Shown here piece by piece: positions 46,342-55,616 of a stretch of DNA of 64,000 bases. The notes beneath the pieces were generated by a model. It was not told the DNA's origin and ran no database searches. It saw nothing but the letters and a program-made list of their open reading frames with translations. The stretch comes from Clostridium guangxiense (GTDB lineage: Bacteria > Bacillota > Clostridia > Clostridiales > Clostridiaceae): the NCBI RefSeq assembly GCF_021043395.1, contig NZ_JAJNKE010000009.1:1-64000 (forward strand). The letters run 5' to 3'. The translations under genes and the position numbers were made by a program. Within the stretch, counting starts at the first letter, position 1; each line of letters starts with the position of its first letter.

Positions 46342-46884
46342 ATGACTAAAAGTTCAGTTGCCAACATCTTTACCTTTAGTAATTTATCATGTGGTTTATT
46401 ATCACTAACTATGACTTTGGCTGCTGCACCACAAAATAATTCGGAATATTATAAATTAGCTTGCGTTTTTATATTACTAGCTGGAATTATAGATAGATAT
46501 GACGGTAGAGTTGCACGTGCTTTGAAAGTATCAAGTGAGCTTGGCAAGGAACTTGATTCATTAGCCGATCTTGTATCTTTTGGTGTTGCCCCATCAATTT
46601 TAGCTTACAATTTGCTCAGCACTAATTTAGATTTTAAATTTGTAAGTTATATTTTACTTTTGATATTTCCTATATCAGGTGCATACAGATTGGCTAGATA
46701 TAATTTATCAACTTTCGATGGTAATTTTAGAGGTATTCCTATTACTGCTGCCGGGATGTTTATGGCTTTATACTTTTTAATTTTACTTTCGTTAAACGTG
46801 TCTTTTAATCCTATTTTAACAATTATACTTATGCTTTTACTTTCTTACTTAATGGTAAGTAAAATAAAAATTAAAAAGTTCTAA
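46342..46884 (+). CDS. pssA: CDP-diacylglycerol-serine O-phosphatidyltransferase
   Basis: Joins serine to CDP-diacylglycerol to make phosphatidylserine. The CDP-alcohol transferase motif D-x2-D-G-x2-A-R-x8-G-x3-D-x3-D is complete (IDRYDGRVARA to ELDSLAD, about 53-78). The 180 residues hold about six membrane helices. The N-terminus KSSVANIFTFSNLSCG is typical of PssA. AGGAG lies upstream. It stands alone and is followed by a strong terminator. Confidence 0.93.
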   Translation: MTKSSVANIFTFSNLSCGLLSLTMTLAAAPQNNSEYYKLACVFILLAGIIDRYDGRVARALKVSSELGKELDSLADLVSFGVAPSILAYNLLSTNLDFKFVSYILLLIFPISGAYRLARYNLSTFDGNFRGIPITAAGMFMALYFLILLSLNVSFNPILTIILMLLLSYLMVSKIKIKKF

Positions 46885-46912
46885 TGATAAAATGTTTTGT
46901 TATTACGTATTT

Positions 46913-46944
46913 AAATTCCATATGGTAAATACCATATGGAATTT
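46913..46944. terminator. Terminator after pssA
   Basis: Perfect 15-bp inverted repeat (AAATTCCATATGGTA/TACCATATGGAATTT) with a 2-nt loop and a T-run, between convergent genes. Confidence 0.85.
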
Positions 46945-46959
46945 TTGTTTATGATATAA

Positions 46960-47313
46960 TTAAAGAGGTGGAGGCTTTTGATTATCTCCTTTAGCCATTA
47001 ACTCTTCTTCTATTTGAGATAGCACAAATTCTTTATTTAGTTTACACTCCATAACACTTGCTTTTATTTTACAGTAGTTAATATAATCAATTTCATAACA
47101 TTCCATAGTTTTAAGCAATTCATCAATTATATCTCCTAATTTATTTACTCTTTGTATTGCCTTTTTAACATCATGTTTTGTTGCAGGTGTAATTTGATTT
47201 AATTCTGAAGCTCCTCCTATTAAAAGCCTGTATGAGCTAACACAATTAGTAAGTAAGCCAGATAAATTATTTAAATCACAATAGTAATCTTCTATTATCT
47301 TTCTTTTACACAT
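46960..47313 (-). CDS. Small hypothetical protein
   Basis: The 117 residues are mostly helical and Cys-containing (five Cys), with no signal or membrane segment. A coiled-coil-like stretch (KAIQRVNKLGDIIDELLKTM) lies in the middle, and the tail is GDNQKPPPL. I recognise no family. It follows sdaAA by 26 bp and could be in the same transcript. Confidence 0.62.
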   Translation of the reverse strand: MCKRKIIEDYYCDLNNLSGLLTNCVSSYRLLIGGASELNQITPATKHDVKKAIQRVNKLGDIIDELLKTMECYEIDYINYCKIKASVMECKLNKEFVLSQIEEELMAKGDNQKPPPL

Positions 47314-47339
47314 TTTACACCTACCATACCTATTACTCT

Positions 47340-48221
47340 CTATAATTTACTATTTTCTAATTGTTTTCGAAGCTTCTCTCCAGTTTTTGTAACTGCGAGA
47401 CCTCCCATAGCGGTTTCTCTAAGTTCACATGGAAGCTGTTTTCCAACCCTATACATTGCAGCAACACAATCATCAAATGGAATTATGCTCTTAACTCCTC
47501 CCATAACTATATCCGCCATTGTAAGTGCACTTACGGCTCCAGCTATGTTTCTTTTAGCACATGGAACTTCAACCAACCCTGCTATAGGATCACATACAAG
47601 CCCAAGCGTATTTTTTATAACCATAGCAGCTGCGTCAAGTGCCATTTCTGGAGTTCCTCCCATCATCTCAACCACAGCTGCTGCTCCCATAGCTGCTGCA
47701 GAACCACATTCAGCTTGGCATCCACCCTCAGCACCTGAAAGAGTAGCATTTTTAGCAATCAATATCCCAACACCAGAAGCAGTAAATAATGCTCTCACAG
47801 CTTCATCGTCATTTTTGTTAAGCTTCTCTCCGGCGGTTATTATTACAGCGGGAAGTATTCCGGAAGAACCTGCAGTTGGCGCGGCTACAATTTTGCCCAT
47901 CGCAGCATTTACTTCAGAACATGCTACTGCCCTCGCCATTGCCTTTACAATAAACTTACCAGTCAATGTTTTTCCACTACTAGCATAATTATTCAACTTA
48001 AATCCATTTCCACCCATAAATCCGCTTAAAGATTTAACACTATTTTCTGTGCCATAATCAGCAGCTTGTTTCATTACCTCTAAGTTTTTACTCATCTTTT
48101 TTAATATATTTTCACGAGTGTCTTCCGTCTTTTTAATCTCTTCTCTAATAGTATATTCACTTATACTAATATTATGTTTTCTACACTCATTTAACATCTG
48201 TACTCCACTATCTGCAAACAT
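47340..48221 (-). CDS. sdaAA: L-serine dehydratase, iron-sulfur, alpha subunit
   Basis: Converts L-serine to pyruvate and ammonia with a [4Fe-4S] cluster. The family motifs APTAGSSGILPAVI, GGCQAECGSAAAMGAAAV (cluster Cys), GLVCDPIAGLVEVPCAKRN (cluster Cys) and GGLAVTKTGEKL are present. ATG 48221 is favoured, with GGAG 10 nt upstream; a GTG at 48230 is too close to it. Overlaps the end of the beta-subunit gene, so they are translated together. About 293 residues. Confidence 0.95.
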   Translation of the reverse strand: MFADSGVQMLNECRKHNISISEYTIREEIKKTEDTRENILKKMSKNLEVMKQAADYGTENSVKSLSGFMGGNGFKLNNYASSGKTLTGKFIVKAMARAVACSEVNAAMGKIVAAPTAGSSGILPAVIITAGEKLNKNDDEAVRALFTASGVGILIAKNATLSGAEGGCQAECGSAAAMGAAAVVEMMGGTPEMALDAAAMVIKNTLGLVCDPIAGLVEVPCAKRNIAGAVSALTMADIVMGGVKSIIPFDDCVAAMYRVGKQLPCELRETAMGGLAVTKTGEKLRKQLENSKL

Positions 48222-48222
48222 A

Positions 48223-48909
48223 TCATTCACACTCCATAATAGGTTTTATAAAAATTACATCTTTTACATTTTCCATTTGCTTAACTGAATTAATCAGCCA
48301 ATCTGGAATTATATTATCCATTTCAAAAATCATTGATGCAGATGAACCTTTAATACTCCTATAAACCTTTAAAAATGCTATATTTATATTATTATCATAT
48401 AACATAGTACTTATTTTTGATATCATTCCAGGAATATCCTTATGATATACTATTAGGGTAGGATAATCTCCCGAGAAATCCATACTCTGGTTGTTTATCT
48501 CTATTACTTTAATACTTCCACCGCCAATTGAAGAACCCGTTATCTCCATAATACTTTCATCTTTTTTATGAATTATAAACTTAACTGTATTAGGGTGTAC
48601 ATCTCCCAAATCTCCTGGTATAAAGCCAACTTTCAAACCAATCTTTTCTGCCACTTCAATTGAATTTCTAAGTCTTTCATCCCATGGATTCATACCCAAA
48701 ATTCCAGCTACCAGGGCTTTATCTGTACCATGCCCTCTATAAGTTTTTGAAAATGATCCATGCAAAATAAATTCAACGCTTTTTATATTTTCTTTTCCAC
48801 CGGCTATTATCCCGGCTATTTTTCCAAGTCTTGCTGCTCCTGCAGTATGAGAACTTGATGGTCCTATCATAACAGGTCCTAAAACATCAAATACGCTATA
48901 TTCTTTCAC
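48223..48909 (-). CDS. sdaAB: L-serine dehydratase, iron-sulfur, beta subunit
   Basis: Second subunit of the two-part serine dehydratase. SVFDVLGPVMIGPSSSHTAGA opens the domain, HGSFSKTYRGHGTDKALVAG follows, and an ACT domain (YPTLIVYHKDIPGMISKIST) ends the protein. I take GTG 48909, with GGTGG about 9 nt upstream, rather than the TTG six codons before. 228 residues. The alpha gene overlaps its stop. Confidence 0.94.
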   Translation of the reverse strand: MKEYSVFDVLGPVMIGPSSSHTAGAARLGKIAGIIAGGKENIKSVEFILHGSFSKTYRGHGTDKALVAGILGMNPWDERLRNSIEVAEKIGLKVGFIPGDLGDVHPNTVKFIIHKKDESIMEITGSSIGGGSIKVIEINNQSMDFSGDYPTLIVYHKDIPGMISKISTMLYDNNINIAFLKVYRSIKGSSASMIFEMDNIIPDWLINSVKQMENVKDVIFIKPIMECE

Positions 48910-48929
48910 ATCACAACACCACCGCAAAT

Positions 48930-50591
48930 TTAGTATTTATAAAAACAGCTTCCGCCTACAAATTCTCTTAATATAGAATTATCAGGTACAAATTTCATGT
49001 CTACATCCTTAAAAAAATTAAGGAAACTTCTAAGCTTTTTTGCCTCATAGTAGACACTACTAGAAGCTTTAATTTTCGACAATTCTGCAAGTGCATATTT
49101 TCTAAGCACGCATAGTTCATAAACTAAGGAAGAATTAAACATAACATCGGCTTCTTCTTGAAATACAAAAATATTTTTTTCTTCTCCCTTTTTTATTGAT
49201 GGCCACATCTTTAAGGTTTCTTCTGCTCCGTATCCTCTAGATAAATAATCTCTTACAATTCTCCTTATTTTTCTAGTATCTGTTGTAGAAATTCTATTAT
49301 GGCTATCAAGATTAAGTTGAGTTAATGCACTTATATATATTTTAAATTTATTTTTTCTTGGTACTAACGGAGTAAGCATTTCATTAAGTCCATGAATTCC
49401 TTCAATAATTATAACTCCATTTTCAGGAAGCCTTATGCTTTTTTCGTTCCATTCTCTTTGTCCTGTCTTAAAATTAAATATTGGAAGTACAGTTTCTTTA
49501 CCTTTCATTAGGTCATTAAGGTTTTCATTAAAAAGCTTTATATCAAGAGCATATATGGATTCAAAATCATAGTTACCATTCTCATCCTTAGGGGTATGTG
49601 CCCTATCTACAAAGTAGTCATCAAGCGATATAGGTACTGGTATCATTCCGTTCACCCTAAGTTGAATTCCAAGTCTCCTAGCAAAGGTAGTTTTACCTGA
49701 CGATGAAGGTCCTGCAATTAAAACAACTTTAATATCCTTTTTAGCATATATCATGTCAGCAATATAAGCAATCTTTTTTTCATGAAGTGCTTCCGAAACC
49801 CTTATCATATCAACACTTTCTCCATTTTTAACATTATTATTCAAAGATCCAACATCGCCCACTCCGATAATATCTCCCCATTTTTCAGTTTCATAAAAAA
49901 TCTGAGATAACTTTTTTTGCTCAATAAATTTAGGCAATTTGTTTGTTTCTTTTTCACTTGGAATCATAAGTATAAATCCTGGCTTATAGTATTTTAAATC
50001 AAAATTTTTAAGTATTCCCGTTGAATATGCCATAGCTCCATAAAAATAGTCATATCTTCCCTCTAACTCATATAACTTTAACTTTTGAAAATGAACCTGA
50101 TGAAGCAATTTAACTTTGTCTTCCATACCATAGCTTTCAAATATTTCTATAGCTTTTTTCTTGCTTACAGATATCTTTTTAATAGGAACATCTTTGTCTA
50201 TAATCTCTTTCATTTTTATTTTTATTTTTTCTATATCCTCTTCATTTAATTTATCACCTTGTTTATGAATTTCTCCAAATATTCCATTTCCTAAAGAATG
50301 CTCTATGGTTATTCTGCTATCAGGATACACATCAAGCACTGCTTTTATAAGTACAAACTGCAAAGTCCTTTCATATACCTTTATTCCAGTTGAATTTCTT
50401 ATATCTACTACATCGAATGTTCCTGAATGATAAATTTTATAAGTTAGTTCATGAATATACCCATCTAATATTCCTAAAACTACTGGTGCATCTGCATCCA
50501 AATTGTTCTCCTTTACAACATTAAAAAATTCACTACCTTTTTTTACTGAAATGCTTTCGCCATTTTTCAGTTTTAAAGTCACTTTATCCAC
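48930..50591 (-). CDS. TGS-domain and uridine kinase-like fusion protein
   Basis: The 553 residues join an N-terminal TGS domain (KVTLKLKNGESISVKKGS) and a ThrRS-like second domain with HSLGNGIFGEIH to a C-terminal phosphoribulokinase/uridine kinase domain with Walker A IAGPSSSGKTTFARRL (about 299-314) and SLDDYFVDRAHTPKDENG. The ThrRS catalytic and anticodon parts are absent. Start at GTG 50591 after GGAG at 8 nt, matching the TGS start; a longer frame opens upstream. Its role is not known; RNA binding plus a nucleoside or other small-molecule kinase is likely. Confidence 0.88.
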   Translation of the reverse strand: MDKVTLKLKNGESISVKKGSEFFNVVKENNLDADAPVVLGILDGYIHELTYKIYHSGTFDVVDIRNSTGIKVYERTLQFVLIKAVLDVYPDSRITIEHSLGNGIFGEIHKQGDKLNEEDIEKIKIKMKEIIDKDVPIKKISVSKKKAIEIFESYGMEDKVKLLHQVHFQKLKLYELEGRYDYFYGAMAYSTGILKNFDLKYYKPGFILMIPSEKETNKLPKFIEQKKLSQIFYETEKWGDIIGVGDVGSLNNNVKNGESVDMIRVSEALHEKKIAYIADMIYAKKDIKVVLIAGPSSSGKTTFARRLGIQLRVNGMIPVPISLDDYFVDRAHTPKDENGNYDFESIYALDIKLFNENLNDLMKGKETVLPIFNFKTGQREWNEKSIRLPENGVIIIEGIHGLNEMLTPLVPRKNKFKIYISALTQLNLDSHNRISTTDTRKIRRIVRDYLSRGYGAEETLKMWPSIKKGEEKNIFVFQEEADVMFNSSLVYELCVLRKYALAELSKIKASSSVYYEAKKLRSFLNFFKDVDMKFVPDNSILREFVGGSCFYKY

Positions 50592-50751
50592 AATAACATC
50601 TCCAAACTTAATTAAATCTTTAATATTATACTTTAAAATAACAAAAATGTACCTTACTTCACTAATAATTTTTTGCTTTTTTTGAAAGAATAAAACCATT
50701 AAATAATTTTATTTATATTATAAATCATTAAACAGAAAAAGGATTGATATT

Positions 50752-51438
50752 ATGATTATCGTTATGATAAGAACAATAATACTATATTTTTTAGTAGTTT
50801 TAACTATGAGAACTATGGGTAAAAGACAAATAGGTCAACTCCAACCTTTTGAACTTGTAATTGCTATAATGATCTCTGAACTTGCTTCATTACCTATGCA
50901 AGATACTAGAATTCCACTTATTCATGGAATAATACCTATAATTACACTTCTTATTCTTGAAATAATTTTATCTGTTTTGCAACTTAAAAGTGAAAAAGCA
51001 AGATCTATTTTATGTGGTAAACCTACAATATTAATAAATAACGGTAAAGTAGACTATTATGCTTTAAAAAATCAAAGAATTAATATTAATGACCTCCTTG
51101 AAGAATTAAGGTTGAAAAACTTTTTTAATATTAATGATATTGAATTTGCGATTTTAGAAACAAGTGGTCAATTGTCCATTATTCCCAAAACTCCACTCAA
51201 TCCATCAACAAAGAAAGATTTAAATATACAAACTTCTCAAGAGATTTTGCCTGTAACCTTAATCTTAGACGGCAAAGTAAATTATAAAAGTTTAAGTTTA
51301 ATAAATAAAAACTATACTTGGTTAATAAATGAGTTAAAAAAACAAGGTATAATTTCTCCTAAAGATGCATTTATAGCAATATTAGATTCAAACCAAAAAT
51401 TTTACTGCCAAAAATACATAAAAATTAAGGAGGAATAA
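50752..51438 (+). CDS. DUF421 (YetF-type) membrane protein
   Basis: The 228 residues start with three membrane helices, including the motif RTMGKRQIGQLQPFELVIAI near 21, then two DUF421 soluble repeats (IFAILETSGQLSIIPK-like and AIFIAILDSNQKF-like). YetF-type proteins are spore or membrane proteins of unknown function in Bacillus. The partner DUF4363 gene follows by 2 bp, a common pair. Confidence 0.88.
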   Translation: MIIVMIRTIILYFLVVLTMRTMGKRQIGQLQPFELVIAIMISELASLPMQDTRIPLIHGIIPIITLLILEIILSVLQLKSEKARSILCGKPTILINNGKVDYYALKNQRININDLLEELRLKNFFNINDIEFAILETSGQLSIIPKTPLNPSTKKDLNIQTSQEILPVTLILDGKVNYKSLSLINKNYTWLINELKKQGIISPKDAFIAILDSNQKFYCQKYIKIKEE

Positions 51439-51440
51439 AT

Positions 51441-51821
51441 ATGAAAAATGTGATATTTTCAGCCGCTCTTTTTGCATGTATATTAGGTTTTAGTATTTAT
51501 TCAATAGCTCATATAAACAAAGTATGTAATTCCATGCTTTCAATGAATTCCAAAATAGAAAACTCAATAAAAGATAGCTCATGGGAAGAAGCTGAAAAAA
51601 ATATAAATGCTTTCTCCAAAGAATGGGATAACCATTCAAATTTACTTTCGGTATATGTACATCATGCAGAAACAGACGATATAAGCATGGAAGTAGAAAA
51701 ATTATCTCAATCAATAAAATATAAAGAAACTAAGGATTCAATGGAATCCGCTCATACTATTGAATTTCTTATAAATCATATTAGGGATCTTGAAAAAATA
51801 AACTTACAAAATATTTTTTAG
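51441..51821 (+). CDS. DUF4363 family protein
   Basis: The 126 residues have an N-terminal membrane or signal segment (about 3-22) and a helical rest (EEAEKNINAFSKEWDNHS). It fits DUF4363, a short protein regularly encoded after DUF421. A strong AAGGAGGAA site overlaps the end of the DUF421 gene. Function unknown; likely a partner of the DUF421 protein at the membrane. Confidence 0.82.
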   Translation: MKNVIFSAALFACILGFSIYSIAHINKVCNSMLSMNSKIENSIKDSSWEEAEKNINAFSKEWDNHSNLLSVYVHHAETDDISMEVEKLSQSIKYKETKDSMESAHTIEFLINHIRDLEKINLQNIF

Positions 51822-51887
51822 AGTAATTATTATTTATAGATAATTGTTATTTGTTGTGTTATAATAATTTATGTATAGGAGGTTACT

Positions 51888-52112
51888 ATGGATAATAATA
51901 TTAATGAAAATATAATGGATAAATTAACTAAAGTATGTATATGCAAGGCTATTCCAAGATCAAAGATAAAAGAAGCTATAAGGAATGGAGCTAAAACCGT
52001 TGATGATGTTAACAAAGCAACTGGCTCAGGTTCGGGTGGCTGCTGTGGAAGAAGATGTGGACCAAAAATTCAAGAACTTATAGATAAGCAAGCTGAAAGT
52101 TTAAAAATATAA
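51888..52112 (+). CDS. BFD-like [2Fe-2S] protein
   Basis: The 74 residues carry CICKAI at 17-19 and GGCCGRRCGPKI at 51-57, the C-x-C...C-x4-C pattern of bacterioferritin-associated ferredoxin domains. KSKIKEAIRNGAKTVDDV fits the helical part. GGAGG precedes the ATG. Small electron-transfer or iron-sulfur protein; partner not adjacent. Confidence 0.87.
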   Translation: MDNNINENIMDKLTKVCICKAIPRSKIKEAIRNGAKTVDDVNKATGSGSGGCCGRRCGPKIQELIDKQAESLKI

Positions 52113-52157
52113 ATTTCAGGATTTTACAAGTAATATTTTATATTCATTAGTGAAAAA

Positions 52158-52198
52158 GTGAAGGGTTTTAACTTACCTTGCTCGTTAAAATCCTTCAC
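52158..52198 (+). terminator. Terminator after BFD gene
   Basis: GTGAAGGGTTTTAAC pairs with GTTAAAATCCTTCAC over 15 bp (one G-U). A second palindrome, TTTTTGCC/GGCAAAAA, follows at about 52206-52228. Together they end the BFD transcript. Confidence 0.7.
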
Positions 52199-52267
52199 CC
52201 TTAGCTTTTTGCCTCTTTTAGGCAAAAAATTAGTTATTGCTTTCTAATTTTTTAATTACGATTAAAT

Positions 52268-52314
52268 TAATTTTTAGTTCATGAATCACATGGGCTTTCG
52301 CCCAAACCCCCATA
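52268..52314 (-). repeat. GNRA-hairpin repeat family, copy D
   Basis: 47 bp identical to copy E at 52362-52408, 94 bp apart. On the minus strand GGGGTTTGGGC-GAAA-GCCCAT, then the palindrome TTCATGAA and ACTAAAAATTA. Spacing to E matches that of the A/B pair. Confidence 0.8.
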
Positions 52315-52361
52315 GCTTAATATGTATTATATTTAGGTTTTTGCTCTATTTTTTAGACCGC

Positions 52362-52408
52362 TAATTTTTAGTTCATGAATCACATGGGCTTTCGCCCAAA
52401 CCCCCATA
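52362..52408 (-). repeat. GNRA-hairpin repeat family, copy E
   Basis: Identical to copy D. It starts 3 bp after the stop codon of the nucleoid protein gene at 52412-53446, as copies B and C start just after plsC and cysE. Confidence 0.8.
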
Positions 52409-52411
52409 TGT

Positions 52412-53446
52412 TTACTTCTCTATATAATTTCTTACTTGTTTTATTACCATGTTTATGGTACCATCGCCATTTCTGGTTATTTCAAAGCGGGAGGAATCAT
52501 TGTAGGCCTCTTCATTGATATATATGTCTATATCTTTGTCTATTTTTAATCTTACTCTGGTAAGTTTGCTTTCAACCCATTGCTTGTCTACTTCTATTTT
52601 TTCCTCTACACCCTGTTCTTTTACAAACTGTGAAAAATCCTGCGATACTTCTTCGTTCCCATTGAATATTTCATGTGAAAGCTCATTTACATTTATAACT
52701 TCATCTTCTTTAAGTTTTCTCTTAATTGAACTTCTTACCTTTTCTGCTTCATCCGCATTGTCCTTAAGATTACTCTGTGTCCATTTTTCAGCTGCTTTCA
52801 CAAAGGTTTTTGTAAGATCTCTCTCATTATTTATTATGGTACATCCAAGATAATTTCCTATAAAATAATTTGAACCATAATCTTCATCTTCTTTTTTAGG
52901 CTGCTTGTCTATAACCATAAGATCAAATCTATTATCTTCCTGTACAGGTTTTATAAAAGCACATTTTTGTATCCTTTGTCCACTAGATGGAAGTCCGACA
53001 AACTGAGGGATTATATTTATGCCAACCTTATCCTCAACAACATCTATACTGTGTATATAATTTTTTACATAATCCATTTTAAGAATAGCAAGCATTGGTC
53101 CATATTCTGTAGATATTGATACCACAAGTAAATCACAAGATGGTACATTACCCTTCGATTTCATGATTACAAAGAGCTGAGATGCAAGCTCCTTTGAAAC
53201 AGGTATAAGTCCACTTTTACCACTTAAATATTCCTGACTCAATTCTTTTGTTAAATTTCTTTCTGAATTAAAAACTGCATATTTAAGTTCTTCATCCTTG
53301 AGGCATTTTCTAACATGTTTTAATATGTATTCATATGTTTCATCATTTAAAGTCAATCCTATTTCATCAAAAACAACCTCATCGGAATTATTATCCAAAA
53401 CATGGATAACTGCTTCATTTATACTTACATCATTTATATATTGCAA
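52412..53446 (-). CDS. Nucleoid-associated protein (NdpA/YejK family)
   Basis: The 344 residues fit the 37-kDa nucleoid-associated family PF04245, with the N-terminal NEAVIHVLDNNS pattern and LLVVSISTEYGPMLAILKMDY near 110, then QRIQKCAFIK. The C-terminal part is charged. Function beyond DNA association is not known. Stands alone; the repeat pair D/E follows. Confidence 0.82.
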   Translation of the reverse strand: MQYINDVSINEAVIHVLDNNSDEVVFDEIGLTLNDETYEYILKHVRKCLKDEELKYAVFNSERNLTKELSQEYLSGKSGLIPVSKELASQLFVIMKSKGNVPSCDLLVVSISTEYGPMLAILKMDYVKNYIHSIDVVEDKVGINIIPQFVGLPSSGQRIQKCAFIKPVQEDNRFDLMVIDKQPKKEDEDYGSNYFIGNYLGCTIINNERDLTKTFVKAAEKWTQSNLKDNADEAEKVRSSIKRKLKEDEVINVNELSHEIFNGNEEVSQDFSQFVKEQGVEEKIEVDKQWVESKLTRVRLKIDKDIDIYINEEAYNDSSRFEITRNGDGTINMVIKQVRNYIEK

Positions 53447-53472
53447 AATATCACCACTTTAATTATATTATA

Positions 53473-54000
53473 TTATCTAAAAAAATCCTTTTTAACTGCC
53501 CTTGGATTTTTCTGAAAACACAAATTTAAAAATTCTTTATTTGGTACGAACTCAATTTGAGCTCTACTAACTCCACCAGTTAGAATTGCTGTATAAATCT
53601 TTTCATTAGTTTCCTTAGGATAACATTTTAAAACTCTGTCAGGTTTATTTGAAACACTTTTTATTTCATCACTATCTTTAGGTGCTAAAAGTTCTACATT
53701 TTTAATATCAAAGCCAATAATTTTCTTTCTCTTTATTTTATCACCTATGCTAACTATATCTATTTCTCCATTAGTAAAATCATATTCATAGTCTATATAT
53801 ATTTTTCTTTTTAGCATAATCATAGAAAAATATATTATAGCACATAAAACACTTAATATAAGCCCCATAACACCTAAAATCACTCCTGAAAATAAATACA
53901 ATATTGCAAAAACTATACTTACTCTCATTATAATTTTAACTACTTTATAACTTGTACTTTCATGTGCACCAACAAATTGTTCATAAAAACTATCCTGCAT
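53473..54000 (-). CDS. DUF6106-type membrane protein
   Basis: The 175 residues have two adjacent membrane helices (about 25-65) and a C-terminal soluble part ending VPNKEFLNLCFQKNPRAVK. It resembles a Clostridium family of unknown function I know as DUF6106; the name is uncertain. Start at ATG 54000 after TGGAGG; an upstream in-frame ATG lacks a site. It lies upstream of the nucleoid protein gene and may be in its transcript. Confidence 0.75.
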   Translation of the reverse strand: MQDSFYEQFVGAHESTSYKVVKIIMRVSIVFAILYLFSGVILGVMGLILSVLCAIIYFSMIMLKRKIYIDYEYDFTNGEIDIVSIGDKIKRKKIIGFDIKNVELLAPKDSDEIKSVSNKPDRVLKCYPKETNEKIYTAILTGGVSRAQIEFVPNKEFLNLCFQKNPRAVKKDFFR

Positions 54001-54176
54001 ATCTCTACCTCCAAAATTTATAAAATTATAAAACGTATACAAACTAAACTTACTTTATTGTTATTATAACATATGAACGCTTCATCTTAAAACTTTTAAA
54101 TTTATAATAAAAAGACAATATTTTTGTAAATTATGATATAATACTTAATATAAATGCGACTCAAGAGGTGACTATT

Positions 54177-54722
54177 TTGAATGAAATTGAAACAAGAATT
54201 TTAAATATAAATGTAGATGATTTAAGAAAAAAATTATTAAATTTGAAATTACCTATAGTAAAAAAAGAAAATCAGATAAATGACATTTATGATTTTAATG
54301 ATAAAAGACTTTTAGCTAACAAAGGTTATGCAAGAATAAGAACAATTCAAAATATGCTTGATAATACTATCCATTACTATATGACTGTAAAGAAGCTATT
54401 AAGCCAAGAAAAGTACAAAATTATGGAAGAAAATGAAACTGAGATATTAAGTGGAGATGAAGGCAAGAAAATTTTTGTTGCCCTTGGGCTTTCAAATATA
54501 AGTTCAATAAAAAAATACAGAGAAAGTTATAAATATAAACATTCTTTAATAGAAATTGATATTAATGATAAATCCTTTTGCCCATTTCCTTACATTGAAA
54601 TAGAAACTTCAAAAGAAGATGAACTTAAGGAGATTGTACATTTTTTAGGTTATACCTTAGCTGATACAACTTCAAAAACAATATACGAAATATTAAACGA
54701 AAAGGGAATTAAAGGTATATAA
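54177..54722 (+). CDS. CYTH domain protein
   Basis: CYTH/TTM fold; members include class IV adenylate cyclases, triphosphatases and thiamine triphosphatase. The signature near the start, NEIETRILNIN, gives E-x-E-x-R where E-x-E-x-K is usual. YARIRTIQNM and YYMTVKKLL follow as basic strands, and IEIDIND lies near 120. TTG at 54177 is the likely start, after GAGGTGA; a GTG three codons earlier overlaps that site. First in an operon with the DUF5685 and DnaJ genes. Substrate is unknown. Confidence 0.85.
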   Translation: MNEIETRILNINVDDLRKKLLNLKLPIVKKENQINDIYDFNDKRLLANKGYARIRTIQNMLDNTIHYYMTVKKLLSQEKYKIMEENETEILSGDEGKKIFVALGLSNISSIKKYRESYKYKHSLIEIDINDKSFCPFPYIEIETSKEDELKEIVHFLGYTLADTTSKTIYEILNEKGIKGI

Positions 54723-54723
54723 A

Positions 54724-55575
54724 ATGTTTGGATATGTAACGCCATGTAAACCTGAACTAAAAATAAAGGATTATGAAAAGTTCAAGGCATACTATTGTGG
54801 ACTTTGTCTTTCCATAAAGAAAAATTATGGAAATTTGCCAAGACTTGTTTTAAATTATGATATGACATTTCTTGCAGTACTTTTAGACTCAATATCAGAC
54901 AAAAAATGCGAAGTACATTTAGGAAGATGTATAACTCATCCTATGCGTAAGAAACACTTTATAATTTCGAATGCTGCAGTAGATTATGCCGCCTTTTGTA
55001 ATATATCCCTGGCATATTATAAACTTTTAGATGACGTTGAGGATGAGAAAAATAAAACTAGTAAGATTAAATCAATTTTACTAAAATCCTATTTCAACAA
55101 ATTTCCCAAAAATCTTAAAGATAATACTGATTACATAAAAAACAACTTATTAGAACTTAGTAAATTAGAAAAAAGTGATTTAAAATTAAGTATAGATGAG
55201 TTGTCCCACCCTTTTGCTGATCTAACAGGATTTATTATATCCAGATATAGTGATGACAAAAATTTACGTAATGTTCTTTATAATCTTGGTTATAATCTTG
55301 GAAAATGGATTTATATAATCGATGCTTATGATGATTTAGAAAAAGATATGAAAAAAAATAAATTTAATGCTTTAAATATTTCGATGAATGATGATCATTT
55401 GCCATATAAGGAATTCTCAAGTAATATAAAATCGAAGGTTAGCTTTATATTAGGTCTGTGTGGTAAAAGTTGTCTTGATTATCTAAATAAACTTCCTATG
55501 AAAACAAATGTAGCTATCCTACATAACATACTTCAATATGGTCTTCTAAGTAAAATGGAAAATTTAAATTTATAA
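54724..55575 (+). CDS. DUF5685 family protein
   Basis: The 283 residues open with [21 protein letters not shown], then [14 protein letters not shown] and a conserved [11 protein letters not shown], the DUF5685 pattern. It is helix-rich with [18 protein letters not shown] near 205, an Asp-rich stretch reminiscent of isoprenoid-synthase folds. Function unknown. It starts 1 bp after the CYTH stop and precedes a DnaJ-domain gene, a gene set I recall from several clostridia. Confidence 0.82.
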   Translation: MFGYVTPCKPELKIKDYEKFKAYYCGLCLSIKKNYGNLPRLVLNYDMTFLAVLLDSISDKKCEVHLGRCITHPMRKKHFIISNAAVDYAAFCNISLAYYKLLDDVEDEKNKTSKIKSILLKSYFNKFPKNLKDNTDYIKNNLLELSKLEKSDLKLSIDELSHPFADLTGFIISRYSDDKNLRNVLYNLGYNLGKWIYIIDAYDDLEKDMKKNKFNALNISMNDDHLPYKEFSSNIKSKVSFILGLCGKSCLDYLNKLPMKTNVAILHNILQYGLLSKMENLNL

Positions 55576-55616
55576 AAATTAGCAATATTTTATTGTCAAA
55601 AAGGAGTGTAGTGTTA

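Noticed and set aside
47485-47988. 167-codon plus-strand frame opposite sdaAA
   Set aside because: Antisense to a certain gene; Ala/Pro/Ser-rich product is a shadow of Gly/Ala-rich coding sequence.
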